In this document: in pieces, positions 39,952 to 51,239 of the stretch
Layout: every line of letters begins with the position of its first letter
Position numbering within the stretch: position 1 is the first letter of the stretch
Source of the DNA: Heterodera schachtii
Taxonomy: Eukaryota; Nematoda; Chromadorea; Rhabditida; Heteroderidae
NCBI GenBank assembly: GCA_023374025.1
Contig: SIJG01000007.1
Location: 1,717,852-1,781,851, forward strand
Reading direction: 5' to 3'
Length of the DNA: 64,000 bases
The notes under the pieces: generated by a model
What the model was told of the DNA's origin: nothing
The model's database searches: none
The model's input: only the letters and a program-made list of their open reading frames with translations
Translations under genes and position numbers: made by a program

Positions 39952-40302
39952 ATGAAAAACTCTCATTTTTCACAGCCCAATGGACCATTAAAAAAGCTTT
40001 TAGCAAAATGCCAAACCGGGAGAGATCGGATGACCATTTTTGGTCACAAAAGCCACATTTTAGGTAATACTGTGGAAACACTTCAAATGCCATCGTCGGT
40101 CGGCACAACGCCGAACGACCCTTTCCAAATTTTGGCCGATTATTTGTTGCCCTTCCGCCACTTTTTAGGAAATAATTTTTCGTTTATTCATTCTCAAAAT
40201 TTTCGACGGAATCCAATTTCTTTTTTCTTTTTAAATTCCTTTTCAAAATTCACTCCTTTCCATCGTTTTTCACAGATTGCCCATTTCCGACTCTTTCAAT
40301 GA
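39952..40302 (+). CDS. Possible hypothetical protein (weak)
   Basis: A 116-codon frame. The first part after TTTTTCACAG is coding-like (PNGPLKKLLAKCQTGRDR and VGTTPNDPFQILADYLLPFR), and the end is Phe-rich and doubtful. No family recognised. Confidence 0.28.
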   Translation: MKNSHFSQPNGPLKKLLAKCQTGRDRMTIFGHKSHILGNTVETLQMPSSVGTTPNDPFQILADYLLPFRHFLGNNFSFIHSQNFRRNPISFFFLNSFSKFTPFHRFSQIAHFRLFQ

Positions 40303-40470
40303 TTTGCCAAATTTTTTTTCCCTTTACGCCGACAAATTACTCACTTTTTTTGGTCTTAAGTTTTTGAATTCCTTAAATGCTTAAATATATATATATTTTT
40401 GTCAGTTGGATCATCGTTGATTAATTAGCAGTTGTTAATTGCTTAATTGCTCCCTTTTAATTGTCTCCCA

Positions 40471-40985
40471 ATGGCATTTGTCCAAAATGCCCTTTCCCTT
40501 TGTATCCTCCTCTCTTTTCTCATCAGTGTCAGTGCGTATCCAACCTTTTATATGATACAGAGTCTTCTCCAGCACCCACAAAAGTACACATTTCCCTATA
40601 CTTAATTGACTAATTAATTAATTGCTTTAATTAAGTGCCCCCCAGTCGTCGGCCGGCGTTTCGTCTCTTCCGCGTCCCAAACGCGCGTTCGACCGCCTCG
40701 ACGCGTCTCCGTTCGATTTCGACGCACTTTCAAAAAGGTTCAACGACAACGAAGACGACAACCAATTGTTGTCGGCCATTTCGGTGAGTTGAATGAACGA
40801 CCAATGCCCCTCATTAATCAACTAATTGACTGAATTAGCCGACTTTTCAGCTCGACGCCCCTTTCGTTTCCTCTCCGTATATTTTTAAAGCGCTTCGAAA
40901 GCGTTCCTTCGATCGATTGGAAAAGGGCGCCTTTTTTTGGCCAACGAAAACGGACATTTGGCCAAACGGCGAGCGAAAACGTTGA
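40471..40985 (+). CDS. Orcokinin-type (NLP-14/15-like) neuropeptide precursor
   Basis: Neuropeptide preprohormone. Exons 40471-40527, 40646-40783 and 40851-40985 close in phase 0, giving 109 residues. Residues 1-19 are a signal peptide (MAFVQNALSLCILLSFLIS). Dibasic sites are at RPKR, SKR, LRKR and the terminal ERKR. Cleavage would release AFDRLDASPFDFDALS and SFDRLEKGAFFWPTKTDIWP(NGE). The first peptide matches the skeleton A.D.LD.S.F.FD of C. elegans NLP-14 peptides and arthropod orcokinins (NFDEIDRSGFGFN). The second shares the [AS]FDxL start typical of NLP-15. The acidic spacer FNDNEDDNQLL is a usual precursor feature. Exon 1 could instead read through to a stop at about 40603 as a short secreted peptide, so the GTCAGT donor at 40528 decides the product. 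Confidence 0.7.
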
Positions 40986-41647
40986 CTCATAAAAGTGACA
41001 AATGAACACTTTTGTATTGTATTTGTGGCCATTCACAAGTCAAATGATTAAATCCGTTTTCTACGCTTAAAACTTTGTGGGTCAGCTGAAAAGAATATGG
41101 AAATTGAATCGTATTTTTCACAAAAATGGATTACTGTAATGGTATTTTCAAGTACCGTAGTTGCAAAATTTTTTGGCTTAACGATTGGTATCATTGGAAA
41201 GCACATTAGCTACAAAAAAGATTAAGATGTACGTCTAATGAACCACCCGAACCAAAAATGATCAGAAAAATTCGATCAAATGAAAAAAGCCAGCAAAAAT
41301 TCTTAATTTAATCTTTTTTGGTACAGCAGCTCATTTTCCGGACGCAATGTTTAATTTTGAAATTCTTGGCACCCATATATAGTATTTAAAGGATATATAT
41401 AAAAAAACAAGTCTGTGATCACAATAAAGAACTTGGAATAATTTTTATTCATTTATCCTATCCAAAAACTCAACAATGCAATAATTTGACGAAGAATTTT
41501 AAAATTGTCTCACATAAATCCGGTCAAACAGAGAAAAAGGGAAACAATGACAAAAGCAACTCTTAAAAATTGAGATGCGAACGATCCGTGACAAAAAATA
41601 ATAAAAAATAAATAGAATTTTGATTAACTCTCTCCGCTCCGATCACT
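40986..41647. other. Spacer between neuropeptide gene and TMEM87
   Basis: AT-rich, with TATATA stretches and AATAAA at about 41424. No gene is seen. Confidence 0.5.
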
Positions 41648-44600
41648 TCACAACATTTTGGACATTTCCAATTCCCTCTGTTCCTTTTCCTCCTCGTCGT
41701 CAATCAATGCCTCAGCCAAAGACGTGGGAATATTCGTTTCGATCCATTTCAGATCCTCCTGGCGAGAAGAATGGATTTGAGAATGCCTTCGCGAATCCCC
41801 CAACCCCCTCGGATTTTCAGGCCGTAATTTAATTTTGCCGCACTCCGAAATTTTTTTGGTTTTCTAACTTTCTCAGAGGTTTTTCAAGATTTTTTGAGAG
41901 AAATTTTCTCCAAAGATTTTTTTTTAAACTTTTTCCTAGAAAAAAGAAAAAAAATTTCAATTTGGGGAGGGGGAAAACGACGGAGGTGGGAAACGTAAAA
42001 CCCCCCGGATGCGTCCCCCCCTTTCTCACTGCCAATCTGTCGTCCCCCATGGCGCCGTTCGCTCCTTCCGCCGTCGCTTTTTCGCCTTCGTTTTTCGCTT
42101 CCCCCGCCCCCCTTTTTTGCACTGCGTCGAAAATCGCCGGCCTTTGTCCTCCGCTTTTCGTGAACAGTTCGTCCTCTTCGACTTCGTCTTCATTTTCGTC
42201 TTCCGAATTGTCCAACAAAGGCGTGAAGGCGTAGCGTTGGTTATTTTGAGAAGGGCGCCACAGAAACATAATGACAATGAGAATGGAGCAGAAGAACAAA
42301 TGCCAAAAGGCGGTGTCCACCCATCTCAAAAAGAGGGGGAATACGAGAAAATCAGGAAAATTCATTGAAAAATGGAAAACTTTCATAAAAACAGTATTTT
42401 TAGAAGTGCCAAATGGCTCGGTTGTGCATTAATTTGCAACAATTAGGGAAAATCTGCTGACAAATCGCTTCATTTTTACGGTAGTGTCTTTGGCAATTCC
42501 GCGCCTCCTCAAAATTTCCCTAAATTTACCCGGAGCCCCGACATTTGCGCCTATGTCCAAAATTGGATTCAAAGTTGAATTTTTCAAACCCTGATTGCCT
42601 AAACAGCAGTAAAATTAAGAAAACTCAGTCTTCTAGTTTATTAGGAACATAAATTCTGTTGTTAGAAAATTTGACTATTTTTTCAAGAAATTCAAATTGT
42701 CGATCAAATGATCGGATACAATCATTTCAATCGCTTATTTAAAGCTGTTTAGGCGATCAGAGATCGAAAAAACTTAGTTTTGAACTCGATTTTGGACAAA
42801 GGCGCAAATGTCGGGATTTACCCACCCCATTTTATGAAATGCCCCCACCCTTCTCACATTTCCTTCCAATCTCTCATGCATTTCTGCAGCAAATGCACAT
42901 ACAAAGACCAAAGCATGTAAAGGACGGCCACGGAAAGGCCAATGCCGAGGACATTGGTGAAATGGCGGTACAAATTCAGTTTGACCTGAGCAGCGGCAAA
43001 AGTGCCGAATTGGCCATTCTCCGAATGCCTTTCACCTCATTCCGACGCAAGCGAAGCGAGCGCATTGTGCCGACGAGCGAAGAGAAAATCCACCAAGCAA
43101 TGCAAATTTCGAGCAGAGCCAAAGGCATTTTGGCGATTTGTTTTTCTTTTATTCCTTCGGTCGATTGCTGAAAATCCAAAAATGAAAACGACAAAAAAAG
43201 GCATTCGCCTTGGAGACGCGGGTGAGTCCCTCGACAGTGCAAAAGATGAAATAGAGCACTCCCACGGCGACCACTTGGTTCAGCGTGGAGCCCAAGCGCG
43301 GCTTCACCACCCCAAAGCCCACCGAGACGATGATGACCAACACATGGGCCATTGTCCGTTTCAGACACGAGGCGAGTTCGGCCAACTGGGTTTGTTTTTT
43401 TTTATTTTTTTTACCAAATTGTCAGATTTTTTTGGATTTTTGTCAAATTTGAAAAAATTCTAGAGTTTCTAATGCAACCCTCCCTGACGCGAAGGGGAGG
43501 GGTACCTATTTTTGCCCCTTTCGGGCCAAGATATGATAATTGCCAGAAATCAAAGACAGACACCTCAATAAGTCCATCGATGGATTTGCCCGTCTCGTTC
43601 ATATTCGAATATTCCGCATAAAACACCGCCTTTTCCACCATTCCGACGAGAATAACCGCGCCTGAAGAAAAGGGACTGAGAAAAGTGCCAAATTCTGATT
43701 AATGATTTTGTTAAATGAATTGAGAAAAACGGGGGACAGCGGAAATGTCCTCTTTTGTCAAATTGTAAATTAAAATAAAAAGGCACCAATCCAAAATTGA
43801 ATCCTCAGAAGGTCCTTCCAGCGACGAAGGCACACAATCAGCCAAAAAAGTGCCAAAACGGAGTAAACGAAGCACATAAAAGCATAGAAATGGAGGAGGG
43901 GGTAATCGATGGCGGACAAAAAGCCGAAGGGACCGCGCCATTGCACTTCCGTTTGGATGGCACGCGGTTTGACCGAGTCGGCGGGGTATTTGGCAATAGA
44001 AACCTTAGGCGAAGAAGCGGGGAAAATTGGAATTTTGGGGGAGGGGGGCGTTGAAAATCGGCCAATTGAATACCTTCAAAATCAAAAGGTAAATTGCATC
44101 CGAAGGCAAAGTTTGGACAGGGTGCCAAGAGCTGAAAAAGGAAATCATACAGAAGTGTTTCGTTAAAAATTAGTTAAAGGAAATTACTGCCATTTAATTT
44201 TCAAGCCCTCCCACCCGTGCCAAAAAACGAACGTTAGCGATGGTTTTGCGCCTCCGTCAATCGTCGGTCCGTTCCTTCCAGGGAAAGTGCCACGCGCAAA
44301 ACGCTCCCTTTTCGACTGAACGGAAAACAATGCATTGGGAGGGAAATGAAAAAAAAACCCTCGAAAATTCGGTGACATTTCGAAGGGCCAATGGCCCCTT
44401 CGGTTTTTGCTCCAAAAATTGGTCACCGATAGATTTTGAGCAGGAAAAACGCTGGGGCACAGAGCGATAGAAGAGAATGTGGTCGTAATGGTAAGGCGGT
44501 GGGATTTTGTCGTCGTTGTCAAAATAAAATTGCTAAATAAAATAAAAGTGCAAAAATTAAACGGTTCCCGAAAGACCCAAAGCTTACAAGCAAATTGTTG

Positions 44601-44968
44601 ACTTGAGAGAAGCGCATTTTGTCCACAATAAATTCTTTGGCGCAAGGCGAACTCCGAATGGCAAATTCGACATCGAATTCGATTTCAACGTCCTCCTCAC
44701 ATTTGACCCGAATTTCCACCTCAGTGCCATTCAAAGCCGACTGAAGAAAGCCGATGTATTCTTGCTTAATTGAAAACAATTAAATGGGTTTTTATGTAAA
44801 AAATAAATTAAAACGGAGTAGGTAAATTACCGATTTTGGTGCCAATTCGACGCGTTCAGTCATAATGCCAGGGATAAGCAAATTGGCATGACTGAAGCGG
44901 AGGAGAAACAAAAAGGAAGGCAGCAACAACAGCCAAATGAACATCATCAGCCGTCTTGGCTGAAGCAT
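41648..44968 (-). CDS. TMEM87: TMEM87 family Golgi seven-transmembrane protein
   Basis: GOLD-domain seven-transmembrane protein of the TMEM87A/B family (LU7TM superfamily), normally in the Golgi and linked to endosome-to-Golgi traffic. Twelve minus exons close in phase: 44968-44831, 44764-44588, 44532-44359, 44315-44233, 44131-44074, 44003-43787, 43661-43564, 43385-43209, 43167-43036, 42985-42858, 42324-42030 and 41758-41648, giving 595 residues against about 555 in humans. The signal peptide is at residues 1-35. The luminal GOLD-like domain precedes [20 protein letters not shown]. The 7TM core holds [61 protein letters not shown], and [20 protein letters not shown]. The acidic tail ends [16 protein letters not shown]. 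The intron after exon 8 starts with GC (AAG|GCGAAT). Confidence 0.93.
42530..42815. mobile_element. Palindromic element in TMEM87 intron
   Basis: Inverted ends CCCGACATTTGCGCCTATGT (about 42536) and GACAAAGGCGCAAATGTCGG (to about 42815), with ATTTACCC present on both outer sides, a candidate 8-bp duplication. The interior has further weak inverted similarity. Confidence 0.65.
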
Positions 44969-45761
44969 ACGGAAAAAATGGAAGGAATAAAAACACACAA
45001 AAAAGAGAAAATAAAAAACAAATTTAAAATTAAATACAAAAAATAATCAAAAAATAAATGCTGCGTTAATGTTAGCGACAAAAAAGCTAATGGAAAAGGC
45101 ACCAGCAATTAACAATTAATTGAAATGAATCACAAATTTCGCACAGCGGCGGCGTCGCCCTTTGTTTGTGCCACGCAAAAATGGAAAAGTCACTCCTTTC
45201 TTTCTCACCCTCCACCATTTTGACGACCCACAAACACTCTCTTGCTCTTTTTCATTCGCCTGGTGTGTCAGACAGAAATTTACACAAACTTTTTAAAATA
45301 AAATACTTTAAAATATTTCTTTTTTTATTTTAATGATTCTTATTTCATTTTTCCATTTTCTTTATTTTTTTTAAAAGCGAACAAATTTTTGATTAATATT
45401 GAGAATACAAAATGCATATGCTTTTTTAATCAGAGCCTAGGCAAAGCTCATAAAATTTATGTTCTTGGAAGATTGACATCGCCGCTTTGAAAACTGAGAG
45501 ATTTTACTTATTTCCAAAAAATATAACTTAAAATTAATGTGTTTGAAGAAGTGAAAGACGACAATGGCACCAATGATTAAATAAAGCCGACCGAATGACC
45601 ACAAATATTTCGCCCTCATTTGCCTAATCGTTTTGACTGATTGGTTTTTGCTGCTTTTTGCGCTTCCTTTTTGTTTTCATTTACTCATTTCACTCATTGC
45701 CTTTTCTTTTCTTTTTTGAACCTTTTTTCCTATTTATGCAATCTTTCCATTCCAATTTCAC
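44969..45761. other. Spacer upstream of TMEM87
   Basis: AT-rich, with A/T homopolymers and CT-rich stretches. Presumed TMEM87 promoter region. No gene is seen. Confidence 0.5.
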
Positions 45762-46061
45762 ATGATTATCACTTCCTTTCCATCATCATCAAAATTGGTT
45801 AGTATGTGTGTACTAATTTGTAAGGGGGGGGGGGGGGGAGGGGTTGGCTTCGAAAGTTGGGGGGTGGGGAGGTCCCTTCGTCGTCGTCGCTTTCAGAGAC
45901 CGACATTGATCAATAAATGCGGGGAGCATTGCTCAACAAATTCATCGGGAAAGACCGCCGCTGCAAAAGATGGTGCTAACGGAGGAAGCGATGGGCTGCT
46001 GAGCGTTCATTTGTTGGGAATGAGCATTTCTAATATTTTTTTAATGACTTATTCATATTAA
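45762..46061 (+). CDS. Small hypothetical protein (weak)
   Basis: Exons 45762-45797 and 45897-46061 join in phase 0 (donor GTTAGT, acceptor CGCTTTCAG) to give about 66 residues with two cysteines close together (NKCGEHCSTN) and a Gly/Ala-rich part. No family recognised. A 13-G run lies in the intron. Confidence 0.3.
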   Translation: MIITSFPSSSKLVSMCVLICKGGGGGGVGFESWGVGRSLRRRRFQRPTLINKCGEHCSTNSSGKTAAAKDGANGGSDGLLSVHLLGMSISNIFLMTYSY

Positions 46062-46233
46062 TTAGGCCAAAAAGCCTTTTCCGTTTTTATCCCAAAATGA
46101 ATTTTTGTTTGTTTTCCGTTCTTCCTTTGCTCTTTCTTTGGTCGATATTTATTTTATTTCACTTTTTATTAAAATTCTTTTTTTTGGTGTATTTTCAAGG
46201 GCATTTCATGCAATTTTAGTACAAATTTTTGGC

Positions 46234-48021
46234 ATGAGTACAGTCCCTTCTACCTCATCGGTCGTTGGCACTCAGCTAAGCGATTTCAATCAGCATGCCC
46301 TGAAGGGAATGGTCGCTGGCGCATTTGCGGCTGCCATTTCCAAAACAACAGTGGCACCGATGGACAGAGTCAAATTGTGCCTTCAGGCAAGAAAACAGTG
46401 CAAAAATCAATTGTAAATAGCCGGGATAAACCCAACTCATCTAAACCCAACTCATCCATACCCAACTCATCCATATACGCAACTCATCCATATCCAACTC
46501 ATCCATACCCAACTCACCCATATACCCAACATCCATATACCCAACTCATCCATATCCAACTCATCCATACCCAACTCATCCATATACCCAACTCATCCAT
46601 ATACCCAACTCATCCATATACCCAACTCATCCATATCCAACTCATCCATACCCAACTCATCCATGCACAAAAAATGCCACGACTAAGTACCGCATAAAAA
46701 ATGCCACGACTAAGTACCGCATAAAAAATGCCACGACTAAGTACCGCATAAAAAATGCCACGACTAAGTACCGCATAAAAAATGCCACGACTAAGTACCG
46801 CATAAAAAATGCCACGGCCACGGCGGCTAAGACCGCATAAAAAATGCCAAGACTATGACCGCTCGATGCAAAATGTCACGGCGACGACTCGCAGTGTTAT
46901 GGATGAGTTGGGTATGGATGAGTTGGGTATATGGATGAGTTGGGTATGGATGAGTTGGGTATGGATGAGTTGGGCGTGACTCAAATAGCCGAATGATCTC
47001 CATTTTATTATTTCAAATTCTGCTATTTTATCCTCAATTATCCCATGTCATTATCCTTAATTACCCCCCCCCCCCCCTCCTCGTCTGCTTTTGCGAACTC
47101 TTCCGCCTATTCAGTTGCAAAATGCCGCTGTTCCCACCCCCCATATGCCCGTTGTCCACTTCCCCTCCGCCCATTCGCTCCCTTACCGCGGCATCGTCGA
47201 TTGTTTGCGGCGTTTGTGCGCCGACGAAGGCATCCGTTCGCTGTGGCGAGGAAATTCAGCGGCTGTTATTCGCTGCTTTCCGCACAATGCGCTCAATTTG
47301 GCCTTCCGCGATTGGTTCCGTGTCGCCTTTTTGGATGGCATCGAACGCCGCAAAAGGCCCATTCGCTTTGTGGCAGGCACTCATTGGCCCTTTGTCGGTA
47401 GTCATTTACTCTGTCCCTCAGGCAATGTCGCTGCGGGCGGTGCCGGTGCCGCTTTGACCCTCGTCTTCTGCTACCCGTTGGACCTCGCGCGCACCCGACT
47501 TGCCGTGGACGGAGGCGTGCACCGCGGCTTGTTTCACTGCTTTTCGGTGATACGCTCCCGCGAAGGCACTGCTGGGCTTTACCGCGGCTTTCTCGCTTCT
47601 CTTAACTTCACCTTTCTTTCCCGTGCCGTATTTTTTGGCATTTTCGACTCCATTCGGCTGACCTTAGCGGAGGAAAGGCGACAAGCGCTGTCTTTCGCGG
47701 CAACTTGGTCATTAGCTCAGGTGGGTTTGCTTTTGTGGCACCATTTGCCCGTTTTAATTGCCCCCCCCCCCCCTCCCTCCACAGTTTTCCATAATTGTGT
47801 CCAGTTTGGTTTGCTATCCGCTGGACACTGTCCGCCGTCGGTTAATGTTGGAGGCGGGCAGTGAATTCAAGCAGTACAATACCCAATGGCAATGCTTTTC
47901 TACCGTATGCCGTACTGAAGGCGTACTGTCACTGTACAAAGGCGCGCTGAGCAATTCGCTGCGGTGCACTTCAGGGGCACTGATTCTGGCCATTTATTAC
48001 GAAGTGCTCAAATACATTTGA
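46234..48021 (+). CDS. ADP/ATP translocase-like mitochondrial carrier (SLC25)
   Basis: Six-helix mitochondrial carrier, closest by eye to ADP/ATP carriers. Exons 46234-46386, 47115-47376, 47422-47720 and 47785-48021 close in phase, giving 316 residues. The three carrier motifs are PMDRVK (residue about 43), YPLDLARTR (mid) and YPLDTVRRR. Other ADP/ATP-carrier-type blocks are GIRSLWRGNSAAVIRCFPHN, ALNLAFRDWF, GLYRGFLAS and LSLYKGALSNSLR. The ADP/ATP carrier signature RRRMMM is RRRLML here, and the second block has a long His/Pro insertion before YRGIVDC. This is therefore a divergent paralogue rather than the canonical carrier. Introns 1 and 2 both start with GC (CAG|GCAAGA and CAG|GCACTC). 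Intron 1 is filled with satellites. Confidence 0.88.
46420..46980. repeat. Composite satellite in SLC25 intron 1
   Basis: Left: about 17 copies of CCCAACTCATCCATA-type units (46428-46662). Middle: five to six copies of a 27-bp unit around AATGCCACGACTAAGTACCG. Right: four to five copies of the inverse unit ATGGATGAGTTGGGT (46899-46975). The two outer arrays are inverted relative to each other and could form a long hairpin. Confidence 0.92.
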
Positions 48022-49037
48022 AGAATTGCTCATTTTTTGTTATTTGTTCTGCTTATTTTTGTTTTTTCGAATCGGTTGCTCAATTAATTAAATGATATAT
48101 AAATATTTTTATTATAAATTTTTATTAATTTATTTCGGATAATTTATTCTTTCCGGCATTTCACCGTTTGTTCGTCTCCCCCCCCCCCCCCCCTCAATTT
48201 CCGTCGTCCCTTTTATCATTTTTCGTTTCGATTCGTCGGCTGTCACTTTTCGGTCGAGTTGATTTTGAGATAATAATTAAAAATGAATGCATTTCCGAGA
48301 CAAAATATTTGTTCTGATGAGAATGGAAGGAAAGTGTCCGGCAGCAGAGAATGGACGAAAAAGCGAATTTTACCGTTAAAAGGGGGAGAAAAGCACACAA
48401 AAAGCGATTCCTTCGAAAAGCGACGGTTTTTTGGAGGGATTCACTGATTTTGAATTTGAATTTGAAAACTCAGCCAACGACAAAAAAACAACGGACGGCG
48501 AACAGAAAAACCATTGCAATTTTCATTTATAATTCACGTGCCTTTTCCTTCATTTGCACTTCCCTTGGAAAACAAAGTGATGTTAATCACACCGAGTCAA
48601 AAAACGAGACATGTGTCAATAAAGAGAGAGTGCAGAGAAAAAAAAATCTCTCTTTTTGGCGTACTATTTTTTTGTCTCTGTTAATAGAGAAAATCCGGAT
48701 TTACTTCGCTACGTTTAACTTTTTTTCCTAACGTTAAATCCATACCAAATTTTGCACATCGATAGAGAAAAAAAATTCGAACAAACTTTCAGTGTTTTGT
48801 TTAATAATTTCGGCCTAGAAAATTACTAAATTGTTAATTTAAATTTTCGAACGCTCATATCCTTTTTCTACTCATTCTAATTGCTTAGAATTTGCTTAGA
48901 AAAAGCTTCTCCTCATCAAGAGCTTTCGAATGATACCAAAATTGTCCAATTTGGTTGGCAAAAACCTTCAAAAATAATTCCCCAAAATCGTCATTTTTTA
49001 ATATTTTGGACAAAAATAAATAAAAATATTCATGTTG
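48022..49037. other. Spacer
   Basis: 3' region of the SLC25 gene, with a C16 run near 48180. Open frames here are Lys-rich and unsupported. Confidence 0.5.
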
Positions 49038-49105
49038 CACAACGGACTCGAACCTCCACCCTTTGTCCCTTTACTATCTTACAAAAACCACTTAGCCACA
49101 CATAA
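49038..49105 (-). tRNA. tRNA-like sequence with A and B boxes (probably pseudogene or SINE head)
   Basis: On the minus strand TGGCTAAGTGG (complement of 49088-49098) matches the RNA polymerase III A-box consensus and GGTTCGAGTCC (complement of 49044-49054) the B box. They are 44 bp apart, as in a class I tRNA. The D-stem and T-stem pairings are poor and no convincing anticodon arm forms. It is most likely a degenerate tRNA or tRNA-derived SINE. Confidence 0.35.
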
Positions 49106-51239
49106 TTTAGTTTTTGAACTGGGAGCCCAAAATTGACTCGGTGTGTAATTGAGCATTCATTGTCATTAAATTCCGCTGTTTTTCCTCCAATTAATTGCCA
49201 ATCAATTAATTTTCATTGAACAAATCGAACCAAATTGGAGGACGACGGGAGGGGAGGGAAACGAATGCGCCTAATGGGGGGGGGGGATTCTAATAGGGGG
49301 AGTGTGGGGATTTGTTTGTCGCAGAAATTTAAAAGCTGTGCGGAATAAAGCAAAAGGACAAAAGCAGAAAAGACATTAGCCGGAGGAGCATTTCCAATTC
49401 GAAATTTATTTCACTATTAAAAATTAAATTTCATGGAATTAATTGGGAAGTTCTCTCGTGCTAACTCCCCTAATAATATATTGGAAAATTTCCCAGTTGG
49501 TCCTGTCCAATCCCGGTCCCGGCTTCTCAGGTCCCGGCAAGTCCCCCGTGTTCAGCTTCTTCCCCAAAATTCCCGTTCCCGCTCAATTCCCTGCAAAATG
49601 AGTGAATTTTATGTTTCAATTCATAATTAAAAGGCGTTTTTGCCTTCTTTTTTTGTTTTCTGCGCTTATTTGCGTTTGTTTTAGGCCTTCTCCGAAATGA
49701 CTTTCCGTTTCCGCCGTTTGTTTTGGTTAAAGGCAAACAAACAAATGCTAATCCGCCGCCTTCGGATTCGTTAATCCCCCCATTCACCCCCCCCCCCTTA
49801 TTTCCCCCATATTTTCCCCATTTTCACTTTGAATTTTAATCCACTCTCTGAATTTCGGATGAGACTCCCATTTTATTGTTCTTAAACCGAAAGGATTGCC
49901 TTCTCACATGACTTTTGCTGATAAAATGATAGTACTTAATCATGTGTAATGCAGTGCTAATAATCAAATGATAATCACAATCACTGAACAAAATGCCACG
50001 CACCAAAACAATTCGTTCGTTCGTTTTACGCCTCCCACGCCCCCCCCCCACTCACTTACTCATTATTCATTATTAATTTCTCATTTTCATTCGATTCGAT
50101 TTGCCGACTGATCGACCGACTGATTGATGTGCAAAGAGAAAAAAAGCGAGAGAGACGGAGAGGAGCAATTAGGACCAATTTGGAAGTGAATTGCCATGCC
50201 AAACAGTTGCAGTAATGCGCTGCAACGCGCCGGTGGCGTGATGCCCCCCCCCCCCTCCCTCATTTTGCACATTTCCAAAAGATTCCCGTTCCCAATAATC
50301 GAAAGTGCTTTTTGCTTTCTTCCCCCTCCCCCCCCCCCCCCTTTGTGTCCTTATGACCATTCGTCATTTTTGTGTGTTTTTTTATTATTATTTTCCCTTT
50401 TAATTGCCTTTGTAAGACAAAAACCAAATATTTGTCACTGCTGGAATCATACATAATTAACTGTGTAATTAATTGCTTTGCCTAATTGCTTGTGGTCCAT
50501 CCGATGGTTAATTATAATTATGCTGCCTCATTTGGTCCATCGAATTCTTCCCAACAAATCTCATTATTAAAACATTTCTAACAAATTCCTCCTCTTCCGT
50601 TCATTCATTTTCCAACTCCGTCCATTCCTTCGCCAAATTTTGTTTTCCTCCAAAATTGCATAAACAAAAACAAATTATCTCAAATCTCATGAATAACCAA
50701 ATTCTTTGCATTTTTACCATTTGGTTATCCTTTTTTGGATGAATGGCGCACCGCCGCCGACGGAAGGGGCGGAGAGAGTGGGGAGGGAAGAGAGAGAGAG
50801 AGAGAGAGCGACAGAGAGAGGAGCAGTGGCGGAGGGGGAGGGGGCGGGGGGTGGAGAGAGTGTGGGACAGGGTGGTAAAAGGCGCGGGAGAGGAACGGGG
50901 GCCGGGGGGGGGGCACCCACAAAAAATTGTTTTCCGTGTCTCGCGATTGGTTCAACTGTTTAGTGAATTGGTGGGCCCGCCGGAGGGCTCTTCCTTTTCG
51001 TTTTGTTCCTTTACACGTGACTCGACCGCGGCGATTCTTTTTGCTTTGTCGGAAAAAAAGGGGCGGAGCGATCGCAATTTAATGTAAAAAATAACTGATC
51101 ACTGATCGGTCCGCCTTTCTTCCAAATTAAACAAATCAAATTTAATTAGTAAAGGCGCATAAAAACCAAGGCAAAAACTCTTTCCATTCCATCGAAAGAA
51201 ATCAAAATATTTTCTATTAATCGACAGATATTGGCGAAA
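49106..51239. other. Spacer with simple repeats
   Basis: C/G runs at about 49276, 49786, 50040, 50244 and 50328, and a GA-rich stretch at 50780-50900. Open frames overlap these repeats. No gene is called across 2.1 kb. Confidence 0.5.

Noticed and set aside
42026..42368. Plus-strand frames of 90-119 codons
   Set aside because: Antisense to the acidic C-terminal exon of TMEM87.
46428..46980. Possible CRISPR-like array
   Set aside because: Units are contiguous tandem copies without unique spacers, and the context is a nuclear intron.
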